Positions 1 through 9,644 of a stretch of DNA of 64,000 nt are shown here, piece by piece. A program made the position numbers and the translations under genes. The stretch covers positions 62,001 to 126,000 of the forward strand of contig JAPYSB010000004.1 in NCBI GenBank assembly GCA_029936675.1. The letters run 5' to 3'. How positions within the stretch are numbered: the stretch's first letter is position 1; the number at the start of each line of letters is the position of its first letter. The stretch is from Dehalococcoidia bacterium. GTDB lineage: Bacteria > Chloroflexota > Dehalococcoidia > Lucifugimonadales > UBA826. The notes below the pieces were generated by a model, which made no database searches, was not told the origin of the DNA, and worked only from the letters and a program-made list of their open reading frames with translations.

Positions 1-1485
1 GATTTACGAGAAGAAGAGGACGATGATGAGGACGATGATGAGGATTCAACAGTTCTTGAGCTGGGTATGGATGCACGTTCGGCAAGACGAGATATGGAGG
101 AGGATGACGACGCTCCCCCATCCCTTGAAGATTTGAAAGCTAAGGCTGCTCGTGAATGGGAAAAAGAAATTGGAAGTACAGACATAATCGATGATCCTGT
201 CCGTATGTACCTTAGAGAAATAGGTCGGGTTGATCTTTTGAAGGCCCCTCAAGAAAGAGATTTGGCTCGAAAATTTGAAGGTAAACGATTTGTAGAAAAT
301 AAAGAAGAGGTTTTGTCTTTAGAAGAGGACACCTCACCAAAAGCAAGAGATATCGTTGTAGATATGCTTAAGACTGTTGTGGCTAGTGAAGATATCATAA
401 AGGCAATTCTTACCTCAAAAGAGGTTGCGTATGACGGAACATTGCCTGATTTAATGGCGAACCCAGACGTTAGAGAAGCCATCGATGGTATTTTCCAGGA
501 TGATCTACTGGAACAAATTTCTGCGATTTTGTCGGAATTGAAAGATCAAGATCCACCTGAGAATGATGTATTGAAGGAGATGATCAAACAGGCTTCGATA
601 AATACTAGATTGCTACCTGACGACATATTCAAAGTAATTGATGGTAGACCTACAATGGATCAATTGAGGGAAATAGTTGCTGATGATTCCACTGTGGATA
701 AGATGCAGCCATATGAACTTCTGTTTAGACAGCATATGGAACGTATAAAACAAAGAGGTGATGATGCTCAACAGCACCTTTCAGAAGCCAATCTGAGATT
801 GGTAGTGAGTGTGGCAAAAAAATATATTGGCCGGGGAATGTCCCTTCTTGATCTGATACAGGAAGGAAATATAGGACTGATTAGAGCTGTAGAGAAATTT
901 GATTACAGGAAAGGCTACAAATTCAGCACATACGCTACTTGGTGGATTAGACAAGCCATCACTCGCGCGATCGCAGATCAAGCTCGGACCATACGTATTC
1001 CAGTACATATGGTGGAAACTATAAATAAATTACTTAGAGTAACAAGAAGATTAGTCCAAGAGTATGGAAGAGAACCGACCAGTGAAGAAATTGGTCGCGA
1101 AATGGAGATTGCTCCGGATAAGGTTAGAGAGATTCTAAAAATTTCTCAGGAGCCTGTTTCATTAGAAACACCTATTGGAGAAGAAGAGGATAGCCATTTG
1201 GGTGATTTTATTCCTGATACGGCAGCCTTAGCACCAGTAGAGGCGGCCTCTTACCAGCTCCTTCGAGAACAGGTTATTGATGTGCTGGACACCCTTAATG
1301 ACAGAGAAGCAAGAGTTTTGGAACTCAGATTTGGGTTGGAAGATGGTAGGAGTAGAACTCTTGAAGAAGTTGGCAAGGACTTCGGGGTAACTAGAGAGAG
1401 AATTCGACAAATAGAAGCAAAAGCCCTTCGCAAACTGCGCCACCCGAATAGATCCAAAAAATTGAGAGATTTTCTAGAAAACTAA
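1..1485 (+). CDS. rpoD: RNA polymerase housekeeping sigma factor (RpoD/SigA), 5' end cut by window
   Basis: Primary sigma-70 factor that directs RNA polymerase to -10/-35 promoters. The frame is open from base 1 and begins with a run of Asp/Glu, so the gene starts upstream; 494 codons are visible. Region 1.2 ([12 protein letters not shown]) lies near nt 190-230. A non-conserved acidic stretch of about 140 residues separates it from region 2 at about nt 780-980, which carries the core-binding and -10 recognition segment ([35 protein letters not shown]). Region 3 (IRIPVHM) and the region 4 helix-turn-helix ([19 protein letters not shown], about nt 1360-1415) follow. The stop is immediately followed by the start codon of the DUF362 gene. 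Region 4 and the housekeeping-type region 2 make the identification secure. The real start cannot be seen. Confidence 0.96.
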   Translation, partial: DLREEEDDDEDDDEDSTVLELGMDARSARRDMEEDDDAPPSLEDLKAKAAREWEKEIGSTDIIDDPVRMYLREIGRVDLLKAPQERDLARKFEGKRFVENKEEVLSLEEDTSPKARDIVVDMLKTVVASEDIIKAILTSKEVAYDGTLPDLMANPDVREAIDGIFQDDLLEQISAILSELKDQDPPENDVLKEMIKQASINTRLLPDDIFKVIDGRPTMDQLREIVADDSTVDKMQPYELLFRQHMERIKQRGDDAQQHLSEANLRLVVSVAKKYIGRGMSLLDLIQEGNIGLIRAVEKFDYRKGYKFSTYATWWIRQAITRAIADQARTIRIPVHMVETINKLLRVTRRLVQEYGREPTSEEIGREMEIAPDKVREILKISQEPVSLETPIGEEEDSHLGDFIPDTAALAPVEAASYQLLREQVIDVLDTLNDREARVLELRFGLEDGRSRTLEEVGKDFGVTRERIRQIEAKALRKLRHPNRSKKLRDFLEN

Positions 1486-2616
1486 ATGCCGCTTGGGACA
1501 ACTAGGACTAACACTGACACCCATTCCGATGTGGTAAATAGCCGGGATGCAGTGCCAACTGTTGCCGTGATAAAGACAAATCCTGCAACTGTGGCTGCTG
1601 ATATTGGGTCCGCTATGCGCCTTGCAGGATACAATTTTCAATTGGCGCCTGATGTTGCTACCCTTCTAAAAATCAACATATCCTGGCAGCACTATTACCC
1701 TGCCTGCTCTACCTCTCCCTGGCAATTAGATGGAGTTATAAAAACGTTAAAGGAAGATGGATTTGCAGATTTAATTCCCACTCACAATGGAACTGTTGTA
1801 GTGGATGCCCGGGAGGGTGAAGTTAACAACAAGCATGATGTGGTTGTGAGACGGCATGGCTTGGAAAGTGTACATCTTGAAGATGTTGAGTGGGTGCCGC
1901 TCCATTTTGCGGACGATTTCCTAGTTTTGGACCAAATTTATCCTGATGGCATAAATATACCTAAATTTCTGATTGATAAGAATGTGATTCATCTTCCAAC
2001 TATGAAAACTCATGTTTTTACTACTATTACAGGAGCGATGAAGAATGCATTTGGAGGATTACTAAATTTTCAAAGGCATTGGACTCACTCTGTAATACAT
2101 GAAACCTTGGTTGATTTATTAAGGATACAAAAAAAAATTCATCCCGGTATTTTTGCTTTAATGGACGGTACTTTTGCGGGTTCGGGACCAGGACCCCGAG
2201 CCATGCAATGGCATGAAAAAAACGTTTTATTAGCGGGGTCTGATCAAGTTGCCGTGGATGCAGTTGCTGCGAAAATGATGGGATTTGATCCTATGGGCAT
2301 AGATTTTATTAGGATAGCGGATGAACAGGGACTTGGGTGTGGCCAAATCTCTAAAATAAACATTGTTGGAGAAGATATATCTGGTGTGAATTGGGAATTT
2401 CAAAGTGGAAATACTTTAGCTAGTAAAGGTCAAAAAATGATTTATTGGGGGAATTTGAAGCCACTTGAGAACATGTTATTGAGGTCCAAATTAACCCCTT
2501 TAGCCTATCTTGCTTCCAATATATATCACAATGAATACTGGTTGCGATTCAAGGGTAAAAAACGTATAAACGCAGCAATGAAGACCCAATGGGGGCGTCA
2601 TTTCTTAGATTATTAA
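1486..2616 (+). CDS. DUF362 domain protein
   Basis: A 376-residue DUF362-family protein. Members often sit with ferredoxin domains or redox enzymes, and no reaction is established. The core signature is visible near residues 165-195 (HLPTMKTHVFTTITGAMKN), followed by the typical VDAVAAKMMGFDP segment near residue 260. Unlike many relatives it has no CxxCxxC ferredoxin cluster. No signal peptide is evident. The ATG directly abuts the TAA stop of the sigma factor gene (TAAATG), so the two are probably co-transcribed and translationally coupled. The family call is fairly firm; function is unknown. Confidence 0.8.
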   Translation: MPLGTTRTNTDTHSDVVNSRDAVPTVAVIKTNPATVAADIGSAMRLAGYNFQLAPDVATLLKINISWQHYYPACSTSPWQLDGVIKTLKEDGFADLIPTHNGTVVVDAREGEVNNKHDVVVRRHGLESVHLEDVEWVPLHFADDFLVLDQIYPDGINIPKFLIDKNVIHLPTMKTHVFTTITGAMKNAFGGLLNFQRHWTHSVIHETLVDLLRIQKKIHPGIFALMDGTFAGSGPGPRAMQWHEKNVLLAGSDQVAVDAVAAKMMGFDPMGIDFIRIADEQGLGCGQISKINIVGEDISGVNWEFQSGNTLASKGQKMIYWGNLKPLENMLLRSKLTPLAYLASNIYHNEYWLRFKGKKRINAAMKTQWGRHFLDY

Positions 2617-2636
2617 CCCAGTTAAAACGTCTGGGT
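2616..2636. terminator. Possible weak hairpin between convergent genes
   Basis: ACCCAG and CTGGGT form a 6-bp stem with a 9-base loop between the DUF362 stop and the end of rplY. There is no clear T-run on either side, so it is only a weak candidate for a bidirectional terminator. Confidence 0.3.
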
Positions 2637-2653
2637 ATATTATCTATCCTGTC

Positions 2654-3298
2654 CTATTCAGTAGATTCTTCAGCTTCTTCACCGGCGACCTCGACTTCAA
2701 TTTCATCTCCTTCCCCGTCTTCAGACTCTATCTTCTCTACTCTCGGAGCTACAACGGTAGCCACCATTTCCGATGCTTCGTTGATCACAGTTACTCTTTC
2801 ATCCACCTCTATGTCGCTAACATAGAAATTTATTTCAAAGTCCACCAGTAATTCGGCCTGCAAAGTAATCGCCTTCGGTATTTCCAGAGGTAAGGCCTCT
2901 ACCGTTAGCGTCAGTAGCGGTTGCAGTAGGGTGCCTCCCATTGTTCGCACTGCTGGAGAGGTGCCTATGACAGATATAGGCACTTGCGCCCGTACTGATT
3001 TTCCAACTTGTACTTTCATAAAATCCACATGTAAAACTTTATTGGTCACAGGATGATACTGTACCTCTCTTATGAAGCAGAGGTTGTCTTGATCTCCTTC
3101 ATCCACATTGACAGTAACTGGTATGTTGGTACCTGCATCAGTTATAACACGGTCTAAAATTTTTGAATCGCATTGAAGGGGACTGGATTCTATTTCTGGA
3201 CCATACATATGAATGGGGGTTACCCCATTGTTTCTGAGCTCAGACACTTTTTTCCCAGTAACTTCTCTTTTATTTACACTTAAATTCAGATTATCCAC
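2654..3298 (-). CDS. rplY: 50S ribosomal protein L25 (long, CTC/TL5 type)
   Basis: Binds 5S rRNA in the central protuberance of the large subunit. The 214-residue product is the long CTC/TL5 form. The L25 beta-barrel occupies about residues 1-95 (VNKREVTGKKVSELRNNG, VDEGDQDNLCFIREVQYHP, VLHVDF). The TL5 C-terminal domain follows to about residue 185, and then an acidic tail (about 190-214) rich in Glu/Asp. The start is GTG at 3298 with GGAG about nine bases upstream. It is convergent with the DUF362 gene and separated by 113 bp from the SelA-like gene. Identification is firm. Confidence 0.93.
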   Translation of the reverse strand: MDNLNLSVNKREVTGKKVSELRNNGVTPIHMYGPEIESSPLQCDSKILDRVITDAGTNIPVTVNVDEGDQDNLCFIREVQYHPVTNKVLHVDFMKVQVGKSVRAQVPISVIGTSPAVRTMGGTLLQPLLTLTVEALPLEIPKAITLQAELLVDFEINFYVSDIEVDERVTVINEASEMVATVVAPRVEKIESEDGEGDEIEVEVAGEEAEESTE

Positions 3299-3411
3299 CT
3301 GGAAAAGCTCCTGTATTAACGTAATCGCAGCAAAAAGCCGAATGGTTTAAATTATTTGGAACCTATAAATTTTAGCATAGGAAAAGTTTCTCATCATTCC
3401 CGGTATGTTGT

Positions 3412-4557
3412 TTAACTAAATAACTCTCTGATTCTTTCTGCAACCAACTCCTCTTCACCAATCTTAAGTCCAAACATGTGGATTGCTATATAGTCGTCAC
3501 CCTCTCTTGCCCTAGTCCATATCGGTGGGTCCCCTTTCTTTAAAGTGTCTACTATTTCCTGGAGTGTCATTCCTGCTTCTTCTTCATCTATTCTTAATTC
3601 AACACCGAAAGGTTGATGCCCAATGATGTTATTTATCATTCCAGAGGTAATGGCGGGTGTGTCTGAAAGAATATCTATGACCTTCTGGCTTCTGGTTTCA
3701 ATTTCTATGAGCCTTTCTTCATGGTTTATTGTCATCCAGTTCCTTACCGCAGCAACAACACCCACCATTTCTTGTCTATCTACCTTATGGGGCCTGCCTA
3801 TCCCTCTTACACGCCGTCCTTCATATCCCACAAATGATTGTTTAGAGATTTTGCGAATCATATCTTCCGTACCTAGAGCTAGACCGGTGGATTGTGAAGC
3901 GCCCATATATTTAGCGGCTATACATTGAAAATCTGCACCCATTTTAACGTATTTACCAAAAAGGTCTAAAGGATATATTTGACCGGCTGCATCAACTAAA
4001 ACGGGAAGTTTATTTTGGTGAGCTATTCGTATAGTTTCTTCAAGTGTCAATGCATTTGGGTCATGCTCTTGCTCCACCATATAAAAATGTACGGCCGCTG
4101 TGTTTTCGTTTATAGCCTTTTCCAAATCTTGAGGGGTAGTGCCTTCATCCGAACCAAATTCCACTAATTTTGCGCCAGAAGCTTCCAAACATCTGTCATA
4201 CCAATACCGCTGTCTTTTTTGGATAAGAATTTGGTTTTTCATTCCGGTGGTATCCGGCAATTGTTCTATTAATTCGTCATTATCGCCAGCCATGACTGCT
4301 GCTGCTGCTAAAGTCAAAGCTGAACCCGCACCGGAAGTTATGTAAGCGGCTGGAATACCTATCATTTCTGCTACCGCCGATCCTGCTTTTTCTTCCAATT
4401 CCATTAGCGGAATATAGGAGTCTCCAGCGAGGGCCATCGCTTCCCTAACTTCAGGAATCGGTGTTGATCCACCCAGCATTGTCACGCTACCAATCGCATT
4501 TATAATTGGAGTGGCACCGAGTTCTTTATATATGTTTCCCAAATTTCCTGATGTCAT
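3412..4557 (-). CDS. SelA-like PLP-dependent enzyme (fold type I)
   Basis: A 381-residue fold-type-I pyridoxal-phosphate enzyme of the SelA/class-V aminotransferase-like family, which includes selenocysteine synthase and D-glucosaminate-6-phosphate ammonia-lyase relatives. Visible landmarks are the N-terminal GATPIINAIGSVTMLGG, the TSGAGSALTLAAAAVMAG cofactor-binding loop near residues 74-91, the PLP-pairing Asp189 in LVDAAGQ and the probable Schiff-base Lys216 in AAKYMGASQSTG. SelA-like metabolic enzymes are usually shorter than true bacterial SelA, and no selenocysteine genes (selB, selC, selD) are nearby. I therefore infer a sugar-acid or amino-acid lyase rather than tRNA selenation. Substrate is unknown. 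An upstream GGAGGTCC sequence just before the ATG is a plausible ribosome-binding site. Confidence 0.78.
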   Translation of the reverse strand: MTSGNLGNIYKELGATPIINAIGSVTMLGGSTPIPEVREAMALAGDSYIPLMELEEKAGSAVAEMIGIPAAYITSGAGSALTLAAAAVMAGDNDELIEQLPDTTGMKNQILIQKRQRYWYDRCLEASGAKLVEFGSDEGTTPQDLEKAINENTAAVHFYMVEQEHDPNALTLEETIRIAHQNKLPVLVDAAGQIYPLDLFGKYVKMGADFQCIAAKYMGASQSTGLALGTEDMIRKISKQSFVGYEGRRVRGIGRPHKVDRQEMVGVVAAVRNWMTINHEERLIEIETRSQKVIDILSDTPAITSGMINNIIGHQPFGVELRIDEEEAGMTLQEIVDTLKKGDPPIWTRAREGDDYIAIHMFGLKIGEEELVAERIRELFS

Positions 4558-4630
4558 TGTGGACCTCCGCGTATGAGATTCGATTTTATTACCTGTATCT
4601 AAGTCGTATGTTATTTTGAAATTTATTAAC

Positions 4631-5752
4631 CTATAAAATTGAAATTCCTAATAAATAGCCGGCACCATAGGTGAAAGTGGCGGCTAAGGTGCCTGCTAAA
4701 AGCATCCTTGTTGCACCTAAGAATATGTTTTTACCACTTGCTACTGAAACAATTCCTCCGACAATGAATAAGGCCGATGAGCTAAATATCGCACTGAGGA
4801 CAATAGATATGTTACCTGAAGAGAAAAGAATTGGGATTATTGGTATCAACGCGCCCAATGCGAAAGCGAACAAACTACTAATTGCAGCTAACCATGGAGA
4901 CCCTAAATCCTGTGGATTGAGCCCTAATTCCTCTCTCGCCATTGTGTCTAATGCACGGTTTGGGTCAGCCATCAGTGCTGAAGCTATTACTTTTGCTTGG
5001 CTTTCCTCAATGCCTTTTGCCCTGTATATAAGTACCAATTCTTCCTCTTCTTCCTCAGGCCACTCTTCCAGTTCTGCCCGTTCAATATCTATTTGATGTT
5101 CGTATATATCTTTCTGCGACCGAACAGAAATGTATTCTCCAGTAGCCATTGATAAACTACCGGCAATGAGGGCCGCTACACCTGCTAATATAATGAAATC
5201 AACATTTCCGGATCCTGTTGTCCCACCTGCCACACCCATCATCAAGCAAAAATTGGATACTAACCCGTCGTTTATGCCTAAAACTGCCGCTCTTATACTG
5301 CCATTATTTCCATGAGTGTGCCATATTTCCTGAATCTGTTGGTTGTCGGGATTTCCCATGGCCATTTTTGACAGTATTCGGGCATGGTTTTTCTCTTCTT
5401 CCACAAGTTCTTGACCTTCGACTTCGTGCACGTATGCTCCGATCTCTTTGGACTCAATCTTTGCCAGCCAGGGCAATATCTTTTGTGGCCCGAATAAATA
5501 GCAAACCATTCGGATATATATAAGTTTTGGAGTGTAGGTATGAAGAGTCACATTATCAATGGGGTTACCTAGTTTTTTTGACCAATGCTGAGCATGTTTT
5601 ATCTCAGATTGAGAAAGTTGTTCAAAAATCTCAGATTTCTCAGGATCGGTTTCAAATTGAGCAAGTATTTTGTACATCGATGCAGCCTCAATTTCCGACC
5701 GCAGATATCCCTTGTAACGATTAGCGTCGGATTTGGAAAGACCGGAGGGCAT
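4631..5752 (-). CDS. Ferritin-like domain fused to VIT1/CCC1 metal transporter
   Basis: A 373-residue membrane protein with two modules. Residues about 10-130 form a rubrerythrin/ferritin-like helical bundle with di-iron-type carboxylate and histidine residues (SEIEAAS near 19-25, SEIKHAQHW with E50 and H53, EEEKNHARIL with H123). Residues about 155-373 form a VIT1/CCC1 transporter with the family motif LGINDGLVSNFCLMMGVAGG in its first membrane helix, then AGSLSMATGEYISVRSQKD and three further hydrophobic segments. Er-VIT1 proteins are linked to moving Fe2+ or Mn2+ across the membrane, with the ferritin-like part probably sensing or delivering metal. The gene ends the same strand run as nfo, with only 4 bp between them, so it is probably co-transcribed with nfo. 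Metal specificity is not readable. Confidence 0.88.
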   Translation of the reverse strand: MPSGLSKSDANRYKGYLRSEIEAASMYKILAQFETDPEKSEIFEQLSQSEIKHAQHWSKKLGNPIDNVTLHTYTPKLIYIRMVCYLFGPQKILPWLAKIESKEIGAYVHEVEGQELVEEEKNHARILSKMAMGNPDNQQIQEIWHTHGNNGSIRAAVLGINDGLVSNFCLMMGVAGGTTGSGNVDFIILAGVAALIAGSLSMATGEYISVRSQKDIYEHQIDIERAELEEWPEEEEEELVLIYRAKGIEESQAKVIASALMADPNRALDTMAREELGLNPQDLGSPWLAAISSLFAFALGALIPIIPILFSSGNISIVLSAIFSSSALFIVGGIVSVASGKNIFLGATRMLLAGTLAATFTYGAGYLLGISIL

Positions 5753-5756
5753 CCCG

Positions 5757-6608
5757 CTACTCTTTTAGTACTTTGTTTCTTATTGATTTCAACCGATTGA
5801 TATTCTCTTCATCAGGTCCATCCCCATCGAATCCTGGAACTTCCAGGAAAAATGGTACCTGAGAAAATGCCGGGTTCCCGAGTATGACTTCGAAACCTTT
5901 TTCACCGATGTAGCCTTCGCCAATATTTTCATGTCTATCTACTCCAGACCCGAATTCTACTTTGGCGTCGTTAGCGTGCACAGCTACCAGTCGCTCCAAT
6001 CCGATTTTAGAGTCAAATTCCTCCATGATCGAATTGATAGCATCATCAGAGGCTATGTTATAGCCTGCTGCAAAGCAGTGTTCCGTGTCTAAGCACACTT
6101 TAAGATTAGGATGATTGACTGTTTTTATGATGGTGCCAATTTCCTCAAAAGAGGAGCCAATATGAGATCCCATACCTGCGCTATTTTCGATGCATAACCA
6201 GGTGTCACTTGGAGACTGTTCTAGAACCTCAACAAGGCATTTCACGGCTTGATCTAGTATTGTGTTGAACCCTTTCCCCTTATGGCTTCCTCCATGAAAT
6301 ATAACTCCTTCTGCGCCAATCTTTCCGGCGGTAATCATGTTATTTGTCAGGGATTCGATTGATTTTCCGAGTTGATTTTCATCTCCTCCTATATTTACCA
6401 AATAACTACCATGTATGTAGCATGGTCCTATGCCAGTTTCCGAACTTTTTTTCTTAAAAAGGGCAATTTCCTCTTCCTTAGGAAAATTGAATTTCCAGGC
6501 CCTAGGAGATGATGCAAATATTTGTATAGCTTCTGCGCCGATTGCCTGAGCCCTATCTATGGATTTACTGAGTCCACCTGAAGTGGATACATGCGCGCCT
6601 AATTTCAT
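5757..6608 (-). CDS. nfo: Endonuclease IV (apurinic/apyrimidinic endonuclease)
   Basis: Deoxyribonuclease IV, a Zn-dependent AP endonuclease of base-excision repair. The 283-residue TIM-barrel protein starts MKLGAHVSTSGGLSKSIDRA. It carries the metal-ligand segments expected of the family: IHGSYLVNIG, FHGGSHKGKG, CIENSAGMGSH, CLDTEHCFAAGYN, AVHANDAKVEFGSGVDRHENIGEG and the final FFLEVPG. Length matches the family (about 280). It is the first gene of a minus-strand pair with the ferritin-like/VIT1 gene, a combination that would put DNA-damage repair and metal handling under one promoter (inference). It is divergent from the dehydrogenase at 6749. Confidence 0.95.
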   Translation of the reverse strand: MKLGAHVSTSGGLSKSIDRAQAIGAEAIQIFASSPRAWKFNFPKEEEIALFKKKSSETGIGPCYIHGSYLVNIGGDENQLGKSIESLTNNMITAGKIGAEGVIFHGGSHKGKGFNTILDQAVKCLVEVLEQSPSDTWLCIENSAGMGSHIGSSFEEIGTIIKTVNHPNLKVCLDTEHCFAAGYNIASDDAINSIMEEFDSKIGLERLVAVHANDAKVEFGSGVDRHENIGEGYIGEKGFEVILGNPAFSQVPFFLEVPGFDGDGPDEENINRLKSIRNKVLKE

Positions 6609-6748
6609 GTTGATTTCCCGTTTGATTCGCTCTTTTATTCCAGTTTATCATGGGTAAGTGAGCCTGGTTCAATAGAACTATGATCGGTAGTAAGTATTGC
6701 CTATAATTAAGATTCTTTGAATATAAAAACGAAATTGGAGAGATGTCT

Positions 6749-7624
6749 ATGCCAGTCAATACTGTAGCAATTATGAGTCCTGGCGATATGGGCCATGCAG
6801 TTGGGAAAGTTTTATCCGAAAGTGGCTTGGATGTCATTACCTGCACTGAGGGCCGAAGTCTTAGAACTCGTAAATTGGCCGAAGTTGCTGGATTCAGGGA
6901 AGTTGCCGGTTTGTCAGACTTAGTGAGCCAAGCTGATCTAATTTTGTCCATTATGGTTCCCTCCAGGGCGATGGATTTTGCTAAGGAAATAGCTCCACAT
7001 ATGAATTCCACTACCAGTCCCACCTTTTATGCTGATTGCAACGCAGTATCTCCTCAAACCTCCCAAAGTATCTCAGAGGTAATAAATAATTCTGGCGGTG
7101 TATTCATTGACGGAGGAATAATTGGGGGGGCCCCGACAAAGGGTGATACTCCGAGATTTTATGTTTCTGGTCCTGATGCAGCAGTCGTGATGGAATTGGA
7201 TGGTAAAGGGATAACTGTCAAAGCAATAGGGGATCAAATTGGACAAGCATCAGGTATAAAAATGTGTTACGCGGCTTTGACTAAAGGGACCCATACGCTC
7301 CATGTAGCTTTGCTTACCGCTGCTAATAAAATGGGGCTAACTGAGGACCTTAGAAATGAGTTTGAATTCAGTCAAAAATTGCACCTCAATGCAATGGAGA
7401 CAGGGATTTCAAGGCTACCAGCTAATGCACATAGGTGGATAGGTGAAATGGAGGAGATCGCATCCACTTTTGAGCATTTAGGCGTTACCCCAAATTTCCA
7501 TAAAGGCGCTGCTGAAGTCTATAAAATGCTTAATGCCACTCCCTTTGCTGAGGAAACCCCCGAAACCATCGATAATGACAGAACTACATGGGACACTATA
7601 GAGGCTGTATCTAATTTAGATTAA
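6749..7624 (+). CDS. NAD(P)-dependent dehydrogenase, 3-hydroxyisobutyrate dehydrogenase-like with DUF1932 domain
   Basis: An approximately 291-residue member of the 6-phosphogluconate/3-hydroxyisobutyrate dehydrogenase superfamily. The N-terminal Rossmann motif is VAIMSPGDMGHAVGKVL. The substrate loop DGGIIGGAPTKGDTPRFYVSG sits near residues 130-150, the likely catalytic lysine is in GIKMCYAALTKG (near 175), and the C-terminal helical part resembles DUF1932. Two in-frame ATGs exist, at 6743 and 6749. The GGAGA at 6737-6741 is correctly spaced only for 6749, so I use that. It is followed after 24 bp by a zinc alcohol dehydrogenase on the same strand, suggesting a two-gene catabolic unit. Substrate unknown. 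Confidence 0.83.
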   Translation: MPVNTVAIMSPGDMGHAVGKVLSESGLDVITCTEGRSLRTRKLAEVAGFREVAGLSDLVSQADLILSIMVPSRAMDFAKEIAPHMNSTTSPTFYADCNAVSPQTSQSISEVINNSGGVFIDGGIIGGAPTKGDTPRFYVSGPDAAVVMELDGKGITVKAIGDQIGQASGIKMCYAALTKGTHTLHVALLTAANKMGLTEDLRNEFEFSQKLHLNAMETGISRLPANAHRWIGEMEEIASTFEHLGVTPNFHKGAAEVYKMLNATPFAEETPETIDNDRTTWDTIEAVSNLD

Positions 7625-7648
7625 TAAAGATATTAAAGACATGAATCT

Positions 7649-8677
7649 ATGAAAGGTCTGATATTAAAAGAACCTGGTCAGAGTCCGGATATACGGGTAC
7701 TTGATCTTCCTGAACCAACTTTAACCCCTAACGGAGTCATTATAAAAGTTGCTGCTGCTGGGCTTTGCCATCATGACATATCGGTGATGGATGGCACTTT
7801 AAAAAGAGGTACTAAGGATGATGTCATATTAGGGCATGAAATATCTGGCACAGTGGTCGATATTGGTAGCGAAATCAAGGGATTTCGTTTAGGAGATCAA
7901 GTGGTGACTACCCTTACTGCATCATGTGGAGAATGCGAAATCTGTGTTAGTGGAGATGATTATAGGTGTGAATTTGGGCTGGGATATGGCCATGGTATTG
8001 ATGGGGGATTCGCTGAGTACATCCTAATTCAAGAAAAAAACTTGGTGAACGTGGGCGATTTGGATTTGATTCAAAGTGCGCTCTTATCCTGTCCCGTCGG
8101 TGTTTGTATAAAAGCTCTTTTTGATAGAGGTTCTTTGGGAATGAATGACTCATGCGTAGTTTTTGGGTCTGGAGGTGGGTTAGGTATTCATGCCCTTCAG
8201 GTGGCACAAACTTATACATCTAATGTTATCGGCTTCACATCCTCTCCAAACAAATTGGAAGAGATTGGTAAGTATGAAGGTTCCCCAACATTTTTACTTG
8301 ATGGATCCTTAGATCCCACTGATTTAGTAATGGCTCTCACTGAAGATAAAGGAGCGGATGTCATTTTTAATTCTGTCGGGTCAAAATTTCTGAAAAGTTC
8401 AGTTAATTCTATAAGTCATGGTGGTAGGGTTTTGATGATGGGTGAATTATTAGGAGGAAAGGGCTCACTTAACACCTCCGATTTGTTGTTTAAAAATGGA
8501 AGTGTTATTGGTTCTACGGGAGCCAGCAAGCCACATATACAATCTGCGATAAATATGGTCAAGGATGGGAATGTAGTTCCGGTGGTCGGAGGGATGTTTC
8601 CTTTCCAGGATATCAAAGAGGCTTTTCATCTCATGAAAAATAAAGCTAGTATCGGTAGATTGGTCTTAATTCCATAA
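7649..8677 (+). CDS. Zinc-dependent alcohol dehydrogenase (medium-chain)
   Basis: A 342-residue medium-chain dehydrogenase/reductase. The GroES-like N-terminal half carries the catalytic zinc ligands (Cys in AAGLCHHDISVMDG, GHE in LGHEISGTV) and the four-cysteine structural zinc loop CGECEICVSGDDYRC near residues 92-106. The Rossmann half has GSGGGLGIHALQVA near residue 170. The reaction would be NAD(P)-linked oxidation of an alcohol or reduction of a carbonyl; the real substrate cannot be read. It sits 24 bp behind the DUF1932 dehydrogenase and is convergent with secF. Confidence 0.87.
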   Translation: MKGLILKEPGQSPDIRVLDLPEPTLTPNGVIIKVAAAGLCHHDISVMDGTLKRGTKDDVILGHEISGTVVDIGSEIKGFRLGDQVVTTLTASCGECEICVSGDDYRCEFGLGYGHGIDGGFAEYILIQEKNLVNVGDLDLIQSALLSCPVGVCIKALFDRGSLGMNDSCVVFGSGGGLGIHALQVAQTYTSNVIGFTSSPNKLEEIGKYEGSPTFLLDGSLDPTDLVMALTEDKGADVIFNSVGSKFLKSSVNSISHGGRVLMMGELLGGKGSLNTSDLLFKNGSVIGSTGASKPHIQSAINMVKDGNVVPVVGGMFPFQDIKEAFHLMKNKASIGRLVLIP

Positions 8678-8690
8678 AAGACCTACCAGG

Positions 8691-9623
8691 TTAAGAGGAT
8701 ATCAATTTCCCTATTGTCTTTTGGTCCCAGGAAACTAATACTTGAGTAGCAATTGCTATGGAACTGTAAGTCCCTGCAATTACCCCTATGATTAGAACAT
8801 ACAAAAATTCCCGTATAGTGGCTCCACCGAATAGCAAAAGGGCTAATAAGGTGACCAACAGAGTGAAACTTGTATTGAGTGATCTGCCCATCGTTTCTGA
8901 GATGCTAAGATTTACCACTTCTGGGAAGGGCCTATTGGTATAGGTCATTACATTTTCTCTGATTTTATCAAATACCACGATGGTGTCATTGACGCTGTAT
9001 CCTATTACTGTCAGGAGAGCTATTAGGAACATAGTGTTTACTTCTGTATCTAGGAAATATCCTAGTATTGCAAAAATACCCACCACGATTAATGTGTCGT
9101 GTAGCAAAGCAACAATCGCTGCTAACCCATACCTAATAGGCCGAGGGACTTTCCTGAATGCCCACCAAACATAGAAAAAAATCCCTATTGTCGCAGCTAA
9201 AACTGCCCAGCAGGCATTGATTACCGTTTCTTGTGCAATCACAGCTGAAACTAGATCAAAACTAAGCAACGTATTAGGTTGCTCAGGCGAATATTGATCG
9301 TTTAGGGTAGCTACTAAGACATCTTTTTTGGTTTCATCAAGCGTCTTGGTGCGTAAGAAAAAAAGATCGTACCTTTCGCCGTCAATAGTTGAATTTCCCA
9401 AATTTTGTACCGTAGATTCAGGATATCCAATAGCTTGCAACTTTTCCCTAATAGCTTTTTGATTGGCCCCGGCACCTTCCGGAAATTGCATTGTAATACT
9501 AGACCCGCCTGTGAAATCAATGCCTGGGTTAAGCCCTGGAGCTAGAATCAAAAAGACTATTCCAGGCAATATGACTAGCAATGATAGTAGAAAGAACCAT
9601 GGCCTTCGTTCTGAAAAATTCAA
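8691..9623 (-). CDS. secF: Protein translocase subunit SecF
   Basis: Membrane subunit of the SecDF complex that uses proton motive force to help complete Sec-dependent export. The 310-residue product starts with the usual motif (FSERRPWFFLLSLLVILPG, first TM). A periplasmic domain containing PGIDFTGGSSITMQF follows, then five TM segments with the family signatures VIGYSVNDTIVVFDKIREN near residue 205 and SLNTSFTLLVTLLALLLFGG. It is the last gene of the secD-secF pair, 21 bp behind secD. Confidence 0.95.
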   Translation of the reverse strand: MNFSERRPWFFLLSLLVILPGIVFLILAPGLNPGIDFTGGSSITMQFPEGAGANQKAIREKLQAIGYPESTVQNLGNSTIDGERYDLFFLRTKTLDETKKDVLVATLNDQYSPEQPNTLLSFDLVSAVIAQETVINACWAVLAATIGIFFYVWWAFRKVPRPIRYGLAAIVALLHDTLIVVGIFAILGYFLDTEVNTMFLIALLTVIGYSVNDTIVVFDKIRENVMTYTNRPFPEVVNLSISETMGRSLNTSFTLLVTLLALLLFGGATIREFLYVLIIGVIAGTYSSIAIATQVLVSWDQKTIGKLISS

Positions 9624-9644
9624 TTTTGATCTCCTAACAAATGA

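Noticed and set aside
3412..4557. Selenocysteine synthase (SelA) reading of the PLP enzyme
   Set aside because: No selB, selC or selD nearby and the sequence suits the shorter metabolic SelA-like enzymes.
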